Shown one piece after another: positions 1 to 9,476 of a stretch of 64,000 nucleotides of DNA. Under the pieces are notes generated by a model that was not told where the DNA came from, did not search any database, and saw only the letters and a program-made list of their open reading frames with translations. The position numbers and the translations under genes were made by a program. Source of the stretch: Caldilinea sp. CFX5 (GTDB lineage Bacteria; Chloroflexota; Anaerolineae; Caldilineales; Caldilineaceae); the NCBI GenBank assembly GCA_021405325.1, contig QWII01000023.1, positions 1 through 64,000 on the forward strand, written 5' to 3'. How positions within the stretch are numbered: position 1 is the first letter of the stretch; each line of letters starts with the position of its first letter.

Positions 1-64
1 CGTAGGTGCGGTTTGTAACCGCACGGTTCCCAGGGAGCAAGTGCGGTTACAAACCGCACCTACG
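1..64. repeat. Dispersed hairpin repeat, copy 1
   Basis: A perfect inverted repeat: 24-nt arms (1-24 and 41-64) around a 16-nt loop. The arm begins CGTAGGTGCGGTTTG. A near-identical element lies at 9408-9476 with one base changed in each arm, in compensating fashion, and a different loop, so this is a dispersed family rather than a chance palindrome. It lies 48 nt beyond the ppk1 stop and may also act as a terminator. Confidence 0.85.
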
Positions 65-111
65 ATTACCGGTTTATTTACCTAATGTTCATAATTGTTC
101 TCCATTAAGTC

Positions 112-2412
112 TTACTCCGCCGGTTGGGTGGCAAAGGCGCGCGCCTGATGCATGAGCGTCACCTGTAGCCCTTGTGCCGCAATGGGATCGCCGTCGGTAG
201 TAAAGCGGCGTTGGTAGCGACCATCGGGCAACAAGTCCCAGGCTTGCCGGTGGTCAGCCAACGAGAGGTGGAGGATGTGTTCAAGCTGTTCCTTCAGCCG
301 GGGGTCTTCAATCGGTGTAATAGCTTCCACCCGTGCGCTCAGGTTGCGGTTCATCCAGTCGGCGCTGCCGAGGTAATAGCGTGGGTTGCCGTCGTTGCCA
401 AAGTAGAAGATGCGCGAATGTTCGAGGAAGCGGCCGATAATGCTGATGACCCGAATGTTGTCGCTTATGCCGGGTAGCCCTGGGCGCAGGCGACAGTTGC
501 CCCGCACAATCAGATCAATCTGCACCCCGGCCTGACTGGCCTCGTAGAGTTTCCGCACAATCACCCCATCTTCCAACGAGTTCATTTTGGCGATAATGCG
601 CGCCGGTCGCCCACGGAGAGCAATGGCAATTTCATCGCTGATGAGATCGACAAATTGTTGGCGCATATTCACCGGCGCCACCAACAGCTTGCGATACTCA
701 TTTTGGCGACTGTACCCGGTCAGATAATTAAAGAGATCCATCAGATCGGCGCCGATAGCCGGGTCGCAACTGAAGAGACCCAGATCGGTATATAACGCTG
801 CTGTCTTGGCGTTATAATTGCCGGTGCCGATGTGATAGTAGGCGCGTAGCCCATCTTCCTCTTCGCGAATCGCCAGTGAAACCTTGGTGTGGGTCTTCAA
901 ACCCACCAGCCCATAGGCGACATGACAGCCGGCATTTTCCAACATGCGCGCCCAGGCGATGTTAGCCGCTTCATCGAAGCGCGCCTTTACCTCCACCAGT
1001 ACGGCCACCTGCTTGCCCTGCTCAGCGGCATGGATCAAGGCTTTGATGATGGGCGAATTGGCGCTGGTACGATAGAGCGTCTGCTTGATGGCGAGAACGC
1101 GCGAGTCGGTGGCGGCGGCTTCAACAAATTGCTGCGTGCTGGCGGCAAAGCTGTGATAGGGGTGATGCACCAGCAGGTCGCCCTGGCGGATGATGTTGAA
1201 AAATTCATCGGGTCGCTCTTTGGCGTCCAACCCGGCCAGGCGTAGGGGCACTACCGGCGTCCACGGCTCATATTTCAGGTGGGGCAGGTTGATGTCGGCC
1301 AGCGCAAAGAAATCATCGCGGCGCAAGAGACCGCGGATCGGATAGATGTCGATCGGCTCCAGATTCATTTTGCTGCGCAGAATCGTCAACATGGTCTCCG
1401 GCATTGCTTCGTCTACTTCCAGGCGCACCACCGGCGCCACGCGGCGTTCGCGCAACTCTTCGCTGATCATGGAGAGCAGGTCTTCGGCTTCTTCCTCATT
1501 GCGTTCAACATCGGCGTTGCGCGTCACCCGAAAGGGGTGGGCGGCGACAATCTTCATGCCCCGGAAGAGGCTGTCCAGATTGTGGATCATCACCTGTTCC
1601 AGCGGGACAAAGTGATAGGGCGTCTCTAATGGCACCCAGCGCGGGCGATTGGGCGGCACTTTGACGCGCACAAAGAAACTCTCGTCGTTGGTGGGGTCAT
1701 AGAGCAAAATGCCCAGACTCAGGCTGAGATCGCTAATAAAGGGAAAAGGATGACCCGGATCGACCGCCAGCGGGGTGAGAATCGGGTAGACTTCCCGTTG
1801 GTAATACTCTTGCAAACGTTGCTGCTGTTCCTCGCTCAACTCATCATAATTGAGGATGCGGACATTGTGTTCGGCCAGCCGCGGCAGGATGTCTTCGTAT
1901 AGGCATCGGCTTTGGGCCTCGAGCATAGCGGGAACGGCTTTGGCAATCAACCCAATCTGCAGATCAGGCGCCCAGCCTTGCAGTGTCAGGTTGGCAAGCC
2001 CCGCCGCTTGTTGTCGCTTGAGGCCACCTACCCGTTTACGGAAAAATTCATCGAGATTGCTAGAAGTGATGGCAATAAATTTGAGCCGTTCCAGGAGGGG
2101 CGTGCGCTCGTCCATCGCTTCGTGTAGTACGCGCCAATTGAAATTAAGCCAGTCAAGTTCGCGGTTATAGACCTGTTCCGAGGTACTCAACTCTTCTAAT
2201 GAAAGATTTGTCCAGTCCATTGGGCAATAGACCTGTTCCGGCGGGATAATGACCGGCGTGGCTGGTGCGCCAGTAAGGCCATTGGCATGGGGCGCCCCAT
2301 CGCCGTTACGCATGGCGTCTGCCGGGCTGGGGTGGATCGATAATGGCGCGGTGGCGATCCCTTGTACACGCTTACGGTTATGCTTCTGTTTACTCTGTTT
2401 CTGTGCAGCCAT
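112..2412 (-). CDS. ppk1: Polyphosphate kinase 1
   Basis: Cytoplasmic or membrane-associated enzyme that reversibly polymerises the gamma-phosphate of ATP into polyphosphate. At 766 residues it is slightly longer than the usual ~690 because of an extra ~75-residue hydrophilic N-terminus rich in basic and proline residues. The PPK N-domain follows, with [14 protein letters not shown] and [14 protein letters not shown]. Both catalytic histidines of the family are present: H527 in [10 protein letters not shown] (the autophosphorylated residue by homology) and H665 in [10 protein letters not shown]. The ATG at 2412 has no strong Shine-Dalgarno. A later start before YCPMDWTN would also leave the whole conserved core. 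The gene stands alone, divergent from the CPBP gene, with a dispersed hairpin just past its stop. Identification is secure; only the start is doubtful. Confidence 0.97.
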   Translation of the reverse strand: MAAQKQSKQKHNRKRVQGIATAPLSIHPSPADAMRNGDGAPHANGLTGAPATPVIIPPEQVYCPMDWTNLSLEELSTSEQVYNRELDWLNFNWRVLHEAMDERTPLLERLKFIAITSSNLDEFFRKRVGGLKRQQAAGLANLTLQGWAPDLQIGLIAKAVPAMLEAQSRCLYEDILPRLAEHNVRILNYDELSEEQQQRLQEYYQREVYPILTPLAVDPGHPFPFISDLSLSLGILLYDPTNDESFFVRVKVPPNRPRWVPLETPYHFVPLEQVMIHNLDSLFRGMKIVAAHPFRVTRNADVERNEEEAEDLLSMISEELRERRVAPVVRLEVDEAMPETMLTILRSKMNLEPIDIYPIRGLLRRDDFFALADINLPHLKYEPWTPVVPLRLAGLDAKERPDEFFNIIRQGDLLVHHPYHSFAASTQQFVEAAATDSRVLAIKQTLYRTSANSPIIKALIHAAEQGKQVAVLVEVKARFDEAANIAWARMLENAGCHVAYGLVGLKTHTKVSLAIREEEDGLRAYYHIGTGNYNAKTAALYTDLGLFSCDPAIGADLMDLFNYLTGYSRQNEYRKLLVAPVNMRQQFVDLISDEIAIALRGRPARIIAKMNSLEDGVIVRKLYEASQAGVQIDLIVRGNCRLRPGLPGISDNIRVISIIGRFLEHSRIFYFGNDGNPRYYLGSADWMNRNLSARVEAITPIEDPRLKEQLEHILHLSLADHRQAWDLLPDGRYQRRFTTDGDPIAAQGLQVTLMHQARAFATQPAE

Positions 2413-2904
2413 GGGCAGCCCCCTCGGTCGTTAGAAGTCAAATCGGCTGTGGGTTGACTTTCTACAGCTAGGCGAATGGTTTTTGGGTAGTGTCTGGTCA
2501 CAGTGATCTGATCCCAGAGCGGATCGAATCAACCGCTGGAATTTGCGTCGTTTGCTTGAGCCTGAATCGCCGCTTGGGTGATGTGAACAAAGCAAAAATG
2601 GTAGATACTGAACCAAGTAAAATTTACAGCCCGTAGTCCGTAGTCGCGTAGTCGCCTAGTCCAGAGTCAGATTATTGCGATCTCGACTGTGTTGCGGTCT
2701 ACGGATCGTATAAAAATTTATGATGCCAAAGGATGCCACACCTCTTGCCCTGCTGTCAAATAGGCGCAGAACAGCTTGCTGTAAGTTATTATTGGCAGTA
2801 GACTAGCAAGATGGAATCATGACAGTGAGTTACGATAATTGTCTGCCATAGGGGGCGTTCAAACTTTTGGTTGCCGGGCGCAATGGAAAGAAGGTTAAAA
2901 CACA
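2413..2904. other. Divergent intergenic region, ppk1/CPBP gene
   Basis: This 492-bp gap holds no convincing gene. A short tandem word (variants of GTAGTCC/GTAGTCGC) is repeated around 2633-2660. A sigma-70-like promoter facing the CPBP gene is listed separately. No promoter for ppk1 was recognised with confidence. Confidence 0.5.
2776..2804 (+). promoter_or_regulatory. Predicted sigma-70 promoter of CPBP gene
   Basis: TTGCTG (2776-2781), a 17-nt spacer, then TAGACT (2799-2804). Transcription would start near 2811 and leave a ~95-nt leader before the ATG at 2905. The same -10 variant (TAGACT) occurs in the predicted promoter at 18684-18712. Confidence 0.45.
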
Positions 2905-3981
2905 ATGGAAGAAGTTCGCACGCTACTGTACATGTTTACCCCCTTAATTTTTGTTTTTTTGTTAGCAAACCTGGCTGAGGCCCGTCGTGAACAGGAGCAA
3001 CCTTACCAGGCTTTGTCGGTCACCACATTCATTGTGCTTGGCCTGCTGCATGGCTTTTTCATGTTTTTGAGCGTTATTCCCTACAGCTTAGAAGCGGCAC
3101 GCCATGATCCCGAACTGCTAAACTTCATTAACCAGACGTTTGTCTCACCGGAAATGCCGCCTATCACCAAGGAAATCTTGGATCAAATCGTCTCTTTGTC
3201 GAGCGTCGGATTCGGTTTCTGGTTCCCTGCCCTGGTCGGCATCCTCTTGTTACTGCCGCCCGTGCGTCGGATTTTGGCGCGCATGATTCCCATTGATTCT
3301 GGCAATCCGGTTCACGCGGTCGCTCTTTCCTTGTCAATGATCATTGTTATTCAATTGCTGGTGACATTGAACATTGGGCTAAATAACCTGGCCGAATTTA
3401 CAGCATCCCAGAGAGCATCCGGTGTGACGGGCAACACGATGTTGGGGTTGTGGGTGCAGCAAGTACTCACTGCTGTTTTTGCCTTCTTCGGCGTCGGTTG
3501 GCTGATCCGGCGCGATTGGTCGGCCACGCTACAACGGTTGGGGCTGGTGAAGCCGAGCCTGGGCAATCTCATTCTGGGCGTCGGCGTCGGTTTGGGTATG
3601 GTGCCGCTGGTGATCCTGATCGAACAAGCGAGTGCGCAATTCAACATTGGTGTTGACCCCAGCGTGCAAAAGCTGACGGAACAACTCTTAGGCCCCCTCT
3701 TTAACTCGCCCTTTGGCATTATCACCCTGGGCGTCGCTGCTGCCCTGGGCGAGGAGACGCTCTTCCGTGGCGCCGCCCAACCGCGCTTTGGCATCATCCT
3801 CACCGCGCTGCTCTTTGCCCTGGTGCATAGCAACTACGGCATCTCGCTCTCCACGCTGATCGTCTTTCTCTTTGGCCTGCTCCTGGGCATCGTGCGCAAG
3901 CGCACCAACACCAGCACGACGATGATCAGCCACGCCCTCTACAACATGTCGCTGGGCATTTTGGCCTCGCTTGGCTTCTGA
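2905..3981 (+). CDS. CPBP-family intramembrane metalloprotease
   Basis: A 358-residue polytopic membrane protein with about eight hydrophobic segments. All three signature motifs of the CPBP (Abi/Rce1-like) family lie in the C-terminal half: EETLFR (E283, E284, R288), the histidine of LVHSNYG (H308) and HALYN (H343, N347). These residues form the glutamate/histidine active site in Rce1-type proteases, so the enzyme is predicted to be catalytically competent. Its substrate is unknown; in bacteria the family is tied to peptide maturation, bacteriocin self-immunity and membrane-protein processing. A purine-rich AGAAGG sits 10 nt before the ATG. The MFS exporter follows on the same strand after a tandem-repeat hairpin, so the two are probably separate transcription units. 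Confidence 0.9.
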   Translation: MEEVRTLLYMFTPLIFVFLLANLAEARREQEQPYQALSVTTFIVLGLLHGFFMFLSVIPYSLEAARHDPELLNFINQTFVSPEMPPITKEILDQIVSLSSVGFGFWFPALVGILLLLPPVRRILARMIPIDSGNPVHAVALSLSMIIVIQLLVTLNIGLNNLAEFTASQRASGVTGNTMLGLWVQQVLTAVFAFFGVGWLIRRDWSATLQRLGLVKPSLGNLILGVGVGLGMVPLVILIEQASAQFNIGVDPSVQKLTEQLLGPLFNSPFGIITLGVAAALGEETLFRGAAQPRFGIILTALLFALVHSNYGISLSTLIVFLFGLLLGIVRKRTNTSTTMISHALYNMSLGILASLGF

Positions 3982-4014
3982 CCGGGGTTGGGGTATACTG
4001 CCCGTAAGAGACAC

Positions 4015-4094
<80 letters not shown>

Positions 4095-4114
4095 GATCAA
4101 ACGGGAGCCTGACA

Positions 4115-5347
4115 ATGATACCCCAGTGGCGACGCAATCTTTATGTCCTTTTTGTGGTACAAATCTTGACGACGGCGGGCTTTAGCCTGGTCTTTCCCTT
4201 TCTGCCGCTCTATATCAAAGAGTTAGGGGTGGCGACCGGCGGCTCGCTCGAATTCTGGGCCGGGCTGGTCTTTTCCGGTCAGGCGTTGACGATGATGATC
4301 ACTTCCCCGATCTGGGGCGTTGTCGCCGACCGGCATGGGCGCAAGCCGATGTTGCTGCGGGCAACGTTGGGGGGCGCCGTGTTGTTGACGCTCATGGGCT
4401 TTGCCCAAAATGCCGAGCAACTGGTGCTGCTGCGCACGATTCAGGGCGCGGTGACGGGGGTGATCTCGGCGGTCAATGCCCTGGTCGCCGCGACAGCGCC
4501 CAAGGAGAAGATGGGCAGTTCACTGGGGCTGTTGATGTTTGCGCGCTGGGGGGGCGTGGCGCTGGGGCCGGTGGTCGGCGGCATTCTGGGTGACGCCTTT
4601 GGCTTCCGCGAGAGCTTCTGGATCACGGGGACCATGTTGGCGCTGGCCGGCCTCTGTGTCTGGCTCTGGGTCTACGAAGATTTCAAGCCGGTGGAAAAGG
4701 CCAAGCAGCCCGGCCTGGTCGAGAGCTATCGCATGTTGCTGGCGGCGCCGGGCATGAGGCCGCTCTACTTTCTCGCCTTTCTGCGCAGCCTGGGCCAGAT
4801 GATGATCTACCCCGTCGCCGCCCTCTTTATGATCGAACTGATGCACACCGAAACCGGCGCCGCCACGGCTTCCGGGTTGATGATCGGTGCGGTCGCCGGC
4901 GCCAGCGCGATCAGCAGCGTCTACCTGGGCCAACTGGGGGATCGCATTGGTCATGAACGCATCCTGATTGCTTCGGCGGTGAGCGCCGTCCTCTTTTATC
5001 TGCCCCAACCCTTTGTCACCGCCCCCTGGCAACTGATCGTCCTCCAAGGCTTGACCGGCCTGGCCATGGGCGGTCTCCTCTCGCCGATGGCTGCGCTGAT
5101 GAATCTCTGGACGCCGCCGAATACACAGGGCGCGACCTATGCGCTGGATAATAGCGTGGCGGCGGCGGGTCGCTCCATCTCGCCGATGATCGCCGCCGGG
5201 GTCGCAACATGGGTTGGCGTGCGTGGGGTCTTTGGCATTACGGCGGTGGTCTATGTCGCCATCGCCGGGTTGGTGGTGTGGATGGCGCAGCGGATGCGCG
5301 AACGAGAAGCGCAAGAACAGAAGGCTCAGTTGGCGCCAGGGGACTGA
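4115..5347 (+). CDS. MFS drug/solute exporter
   Basis: A 410-residue major facilitator superfamily transporter with twelve predicted membrane helices in the inner membrane. MFS motif A, the loop between helices 2 and 3, is present as [10 protein letters not shown] (residues 68-77). The equivalent half-repeat in the second domain reads [12 protein letters not shown]. Length and the proton-antiport-like N-terminal half point to the DHA1 (TetA/Bcr-like) drug:H+ antiporters, but the substrate cannot be told from sequence. GGGAG lies ~8 nt upstream of the ATG at 4115. The C-terminus is a short charged tail. The gene converges on the ATPase gene ending at 5379, only 31 nt away, with no obvious hairpin between them. 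Confidence 0.88.
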   Translation: MIPQWRRNLYVLFVVQILTTAGFSLVFPFLPLYIKELGVATGGSLEFWAGLVFSGQALTMMITSPIWGVVADRHGRKPMLLRATLGGAVLLTLMGFAQNAEQLVLLRTIQGAVTGVISAVNALVAATAPKEKMGSSLGLLMFARWGGVALGPVVGGILGDAFGFRESFWITGTMLALAGLCVWLWVYEDFKPVEKAKQPGLVESYRMLLAAPGMRPLYFLAFLRSLGQMMIYPVAALFMIELMHTETGAATASGLMIGAVAGASAISSVYLGQLGDRIGHERILIASAVSAVLFYLPQPFVTAPWQLIVLQGLTGLAMGGLLSPMAALMNLWTPPNTQGATYALDNSVAAAGRSISPMIAAGVATWVGVRGVFGITAVVYVAIAGLVVWMAQRMREREAQEQKAQLAPGD

Positions 5348-5378
5348 TTTCGCAGATTATGCCGGCGCCGCCCAATGT

Positions 5379-6257
5379 TCAAAAAAACGCCCGTCGCAAC
5401 AACTCTCCCACCACCAGCCACTCCCCCTGCTCCTGGCGGATCAGTTGGTGACCCGCCAGGAAGGCCAGGATCGACTCCACCGCCGCCCATTCATATTGAC
5501 CGGTCAGCGCCTGCTCAATGGCGGCGTCGCTAATGCCGTCTTCGTCTAGGGCGATAGTGCGGAGGACGGTGGTGCTGCCGGGTTTGAGCGTTTCCAACTC
5601 GTTGCGCAGGCTGGCAAAGTAGGCTCGACTGAATTGCTGAAAAGTGTCGCCGGCTACTATGGCATCGACATCCCCAATCAGAAAGACCGGTTCGAGTTTG
5701 TCATCCTTGTCTAGGGTTTGATTGAAGCGGTCGGTCACACAGGAAGCAATTAACTGCACGAGATAAGGTTGTCCGTCAGTCAGGTAATGAATATGTTCCA
5801 CGGCTTCAGGGGCAATGAGTGGGATGAACTCCGGCGTGGGCGTCGTTAACAATTTGAGCAAATCTTTGATGGTCAGGTTGCCCAACGGCACCTTCTTGAG
5901 GTTGGACGTAAAAGGCGTGTCGGGTAGGTCTGCCGCACGGCTGATAAAAATAAAACTTACACTGCCGAGTGCGGCCAACTTCGACCAAAAGGCAAAAAGC
6001 GTCTCAGCGCCGGTGGCCGCGCTGTTGGTGACCTTCATGCCATGTAGCACCGACCGGGACGCGACCGGGAAAAGGCGATCCACATTATCGACGGCAAAAA
6101 CGAGGGTGGTTTTGTAGCGCGCACAGAAGCGCCGCACCGCTTCCTCCGTAATACCCTCTGGATTCAGGTCAAAGATAATCTGGGTATACGGTTGCTCCCG
6201 GATACGCCGTTGCAGATTGTGATACATGCTCCACAGTACCTGTTTGGGCGAGATCAC
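5379..6257 (-). CDS. P-loop ATPase, C-terminal part (Walker B onward)
   Basis: A 292-residue frame starting at a GTG whose first two bases lie in the TGA stop of the upstream gene (GTGA overlap). It carries a Walker B-like strand, TTLVFAVDNVDRLF (D57), a sensor-type stretch and a C-terminal winged-helix-like region, but no Walker A. The Walker A (GLVHSGKSS) sits at the very end of the preceding frame. A P-loop ATPase of the STAND/AAA type therefore appears cut in two. The in-frame sequence upstream of the GTG is open and reads CIPDAADG into VISPKQ, which favours a single ancestral protein and a frameshift or sequencing error. Translational coupling of two halves is the alternative. The paralogue at 9472-10503 keeps both motifs in one chain. 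Confidence 0.75.
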   Translation of the reverse strand: MISPKQVLWSMYHNLQRRIREQPYTQIIFDLNPEGITEEAVRRFCARYKTTLVFAVDNVDRLFPVASRSVLHGMKVTNSAATGAETLFAFWSKLAALGSVSFIFISRAADLPDTPFTSNLKKVPLGNLTIKDLLKLLTTPTPEFIPLIAPEAVEHIHYLTDGQPYLVQLIASCVTDRFNQTLDKDDKLEPVFLIGDVDAIVAGDTFQQFSRAYFASLRNELETLKPGSTTVLRTIALDEDGISDAAIEQALTGQYEWAAVESILAFLAGHQLIRQEQGEWLVVGELLRRAFF

Positions 6258-8326
6258 GCCATCGGCGGCGTCGGGGATGCATCCTTGTATTCAAACATCG
6301 CCTTCTGCACTAACGAACTTTTGCCGCTATGCACTAGCCCGAAGAGTAGCACCGGTTGCAAGGAACCCCGGCTGCCCGCCACTTTCAACGCTTTCAATTC
6401 CCCCTCGCGCCCCACAAAAGGCGGACGCCCGCGCAACGATTCAAGAAAGATAAAGGGATTCACCGGCTTCATGCGTTGCGGTTTGCGACTGGCGGCCATC
6501 CAGTTGTCAAACTCACGCCGCCATAGGTTCACTAGTCGCAGGATCATGGCCCGATCGGCGCTGGGAATTTTCTCGGCGTCTTTCTCGATTTCGCGCAGTT
6601 GGTAGAGCGCCATATCGCGCGCCGCTTCATGGCGCTTTTCATCTTTGCATTGATGATAAAGCCAGCCATAGCGCACCAGCGTTTTAAACTTATCCAACGC
6701 ATCCCAGGTGGCTTTCCGCTTGGGTTCCTTGGGGCGCTCAATAAGTTCGACGGTTGGTGAGGTGATCAGATTTTTCGTGTTTAACAACTTCTGCATGTTC
6801 TGGCTAATGCCTTGCAGTTCTTTGACAAAGTCACTGCTCGGCAGTTGTTGAAACGCGGCGACACTATCGTCCAATTGATAGCTGAGCAAATACAAAAAAC
6901 CGGCAATCGCCCGCTGGGGGACGGTTTCCATCGGTAGCTGTAGCGTTGTCGTCGTGTAGAGCGTAGGCGCCATTAACTCGCGCCACAACATCTCTTGTTG
7001 GAATTTCTGGCGGCGCTGCCTGGCGGCTTCCAGGGCAGAGAGGGGCTTGGTCGGCTTGGCGGCCGGCTTGCTAGAGGGTGGGTAGAGGAGCATAGGCCAG
7101 CGCTGGCCGCTAAATTTATCGGCAAATTGCGCGACTTGCTCTACCTGTTTGTCCGGTTGCGCTACGTCCAGCACCTGATGGATCGCGTCAGTCACTAACG
7201 GCCGCTGATTGGTATAACGCCAAAATTGATCGGCATTGTCAAGCCCCTGCTCCCAGTTATATTCCAGCCAGGTTGCCAGGTGGTCAGTGAGCTGCCTGAT
7301 CGGGTAGAGCGTAACATGGGGAAAGTGCGGCTGGACAGGCAGTTGCGCCGACGCGACCGGAGCAAAGAGCGCTTCGAGCGCCGGTGCATAACAGTTGCCG
7401 ATGCTCGCTCCTTTGATTAGTTGGCGATCTTGCTCACTCACAACGATGTTCCGCAGTTGAAAATTGAGGAAAAGCTTGCTCAACAACCAATCCAGTGGGC
7501 GCCGTTGACCCATTTGGGCGCCGCCAAAAAAGGCCAGCATCCCGGTTAAAACGGCCAACCAATTTTCCTGGTTGATGTTCAAGCCAAAGAAACGATCCGA
7601 CGCGTGAAAGCTGTTGATGACGAAGATGACGATCCCACTCATCAGCGCACCGAGCAGACCGGGCCGGAGCGATGGTTGCGCTTTGCTGTCCGGCGTCAGG
7701 GACATTGCCAGGTTGCTGAGGATGCCTATGCCGCTGCCGCTGAGAAAGCCATAGCTCAAGGCCCGTCCCATGCCCAGGAAATGATCATCCAACAACTCGC
7801 CCAGGGTAAACATGCTGATCAGCGTGGTGATGACGCCGGTGGCTACGCCCAGCACAATGCTATGTGCTGGGCGGTTTTTCAGCCGGCTCACCTGAAAGAC
7901 AAGACCGGCCAGGAGCAGTCCCAACGCTATGCTGCCCATACCACTGTTTATAAGGGCGCGCCAGTCCAGATCACCCAGCCAGTGTTGTCCGGCGGCACTC
8001 AGGAGCGCGATCAACACGGTGAGTAGCGGCAGCAGGAGGGCGCTGAGGCGCATCAGTGTTGCCTGTTTTTGTTGCGCTGTCGCTTGCGCTTGCGCTGCCG
8101 CTGCCGCTTTGGCTGCTGCCGGATCAACCGTAGCTTGCTCGTCGGCGCTTTCATCGGCGGTTGGCGCAGCCGGGGCGGGTTTGGGCGTCACATAGTCACG
8201 GATCGCCTGTGGGAAGAAAAAGATCCAATACAAGAGTTTGCCGTAATCACGCCATGCGGTTGGCGCAAGCGGTGCTTCGACGTTGGCGGCCAAGGTTAAC
8301 GATGGGATCGGGCGATATAAGCTCAT
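6254..8326 (-). CDS. Membrane-anchored P-loop ATPase, N-terminal part (to Walker A)
   Basis: A 690-residue protein if it starts at the ATG at 8326; a TTG at 8338 would add four residues. Residues ~55-90 form a low-complexity Ala/Gln linker. About six transmembrane segments follow (near 94-113, 128-147, 156-175, 188-208, 222-241, 255-271). A long soluble region of ~390 residues has no motif I recognise. The chain ends 21 residues after a Walker A motif, GLVHSGKSS (K669), just as an ATPase domain should begin. The missing Walker B lies in the next frame (5379-6257), overlapping by 4 nt. The architecture suggests a membrane-tethered signalling or conflict ATPase. It follows an SPFH protein gene and probably belongs to the same operon. 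Confidence 0.8.
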   Translation of the reverse strand: MSLYRPIPSLTLAANVEAPLAPTAWRDYGKLLYWIFFFPQAIRDYVTPKPAPAAPTADESADEQATVDPAAAKAAAAAQAQATAQQKQATLMRLSALLLPLLTVLIALLSAAGQHWLGDLDWRALINSGMGSIALGLLLAGLVFQVSRLKNRPAHSIVLGVATGVITTLISMFTLGELLDDHFLGMGRALSYGFLSGSGIGILSNLAMSLTPDSKAQPSLRPGLLGALMSGIVIFVINSFHASDRFFGLNINQENWLAVLTGMLAFFGGAQMGQRRPLDWLLSKLFLNFQLRNIVVSEQDRQLIKGASIGNCYAPALEALFAPVASAQLPVQPHFPHVTLYPIRQLTDHLATWLEYNWEQGLDNADQFWRYTNQRPLVTDAIHQVLDVAQPDKQVEQVAQFADKFSGQRWPMLLYPPSSKPAAKPTKPLSALEAARQRRQKFQQEMLWRELMAPTLYTTTTLQLPMETVPQRAIAGFLYLLSYQLDDSVAAFQQLPSSDFVKELQGISQNMQKLLNTKNLITSPTVELIERPKEPKRKATWDALDKFKTLVRYGWLYHQCKDEKRHEAARDMALYQLREIEKDAEKIPSADRAMILRLVNLWRREFDNWMAASRKPQRMKPVNPFIFLESLRGRPPFVGREGELKALKVAGSRGSLQPVLLFGLVHSGKSSLVQKAMFEYKDASPTPPMA

Positions 8327-8412
8327 GGAATACACCAACTTGTTTGGGCTGGCGGCGGTAGGCCAAAGTACGGTGGGACGCTACCGCCGGTAAGATTGGG
8401 GGGGTATGCCGG

Positions 8413-9372
8413 TCAGGCAGGAACCCGCTTGAGAATAGCGAGATCGTCCTTGGTTAATTGTTCTTTGCTGGGCGTGACGGGGGTGCTGGGTTGCCCAACG
8501 GGCGCCGCGCTGGCTGGATTGCTCGCCGGTTGCGCCGCTGTGCTGGGTGTTGTCGGCTGCACACGGACGCGCGTAGAGGCTTGGCCTTCTTCTGTGCGAA
8601 AATCGAGCCGGGTATTGCTCTGGTCAACCCCTTCAAAGACCACCCGTTGCTGGGGCATATCAATCCCCTCAATCGATGAGACGGCCTGCAAGAGCAGTTC
8701 CGGCGGCAGATTGGGGAAGGTCTCGCGTAGCATGGTGGCGACGCGCCCGCGACTAAAGCTGCCGATAATGTCGCTGCCCAGGTGAATGTTGGTCACGGTG
8801 AGCGGATGCTCTTCGTTGAGAATGGCGCCGACCAGCGGCAAACTCTCGCGCAGATGTTTCCGCACTTCTACCATGAAGGCGTCAAAGGAGGGCAGGCCGG
8901 GGATGATGGGCAGCAATTTGCTGACAAAATCACTCCCCGTCGGTTTGAAACGTTGTTCAATGACGGGGCCGGCCGCCACTAATGCCTCGCGCACCTTGGT
9001 CGCCACCTGTTTTTCCCGCTCTTCATCGCTAAATTGCACCAGTTTGGCCAGGCGTTCATGATCACCATGCGCAGCCGCCTGGAGATCAAAGCGATACCAG
9101 AAATTGAGCGTATAGCCAAAGGGGACGCCATTCATAAAGAGGCTGTTCACTCGAACATTATGCGGCTCATCGCGCACGTTGAAGGTGCGTTTCACCTCGT
9201 CCAACATGCGCTGCAAGAGCACCACCCCCGGCCCGGCCACGCGGTGAAAGCGCCCTAGCCGGTAGACGACTAGCCGCTCTTCTTCCTGGACGACTCGCAT
9301 CTTCGATTGCGTCAGGAAATAGATGCCCACAATGATCAAGGCAATGATAAACAGCGGAACTAGAAAATCCAT
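8413..9372 (-). CDS. SPFH/band-7 domain membrane protein
   Basis: A 319-residue protein with one N-terminal transmembrane segment (about residues 3-21), followed by a band-7-like region (EEERLVVYRLGRFHRVAGPG and onward). Its middle carries a KVREALVAAGPVIEQRF helix and a low-complexity Thr/Pro/Ala tail (~residues 265-310). Proteins of the stomatin/prohibitin/flotillin superfamily oligomerise at the inner membrane and scaffold or regulate proteases and microdomains. Two ATG codons are adjacent (9375, 9372). The strong Shine-Dalgarno AAGGAGG is too close to the first, so the second is preferred. It sits between two P-loop ATPase genes in the same direction, which suggests a scaffold for them. 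That functional link is inference. Confidence 0.85.
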   Translation of the reverse strand: MDFLVPLFIIALIIVGIYFLTQSKMRVVQEEERLVVYRLGRFHRVAGPGVVLLQRMLDEVKRTFNVRDEPHNVRVNSLFMNGVPFGYTLNFWYRFDLQAAAHGDHERLAKLVQFSDEEREKQVATKVREALVAAGPVIEQRFKPTGSDFVSKLLPIIPGLPSFDAFMVEVRKHLRESLPLVGAILNEEHPLTVTNIHLGSDIIGSFSRGRVATMLRETFPNLPPELLLQAVSSIEGIDMPQQRVVFEGVDQSNTRLDFRTEEGQASTRVRVQPTTPSTAAQPASNPASAAPVGQPSTPVTPSKEQLTKDDLAILKRVPA

Positions 9373-9407
9373 CATTCCTCCTTCGCTGCTGCAAAGCGTG
9401 CTTTACT

Positions 9408-9476
9408 CGTAGGTGCGGTTTGCAACCGCACGTCCTCCGGTTGACTAGGCCCGTGCGGTTGCAAACCGCACCTACG
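9408..9476. repeat. Dispersed hairpin repeat, copy 2
   Basis: Second copy of the element at 1-64: perfect 24-nt arms (9408-9431 and 9453-9476) with a 21-nt loop. Compared with copy 1 the arms differ by a compensating T-to-C/A-to-G change. The TAG stop codon of the ATPase gene (9472-9474) lies inside the arm, so the element forms the 3' end of that gene. Confidence 0.85.

Noticed and set aside
4520..5314. 264-codon minus-strand frame
   Set aside because: Antisense to the MFS gene; composition is rich in His/Arg/Gln, typical of a shadow of GC-rich coding DNA.
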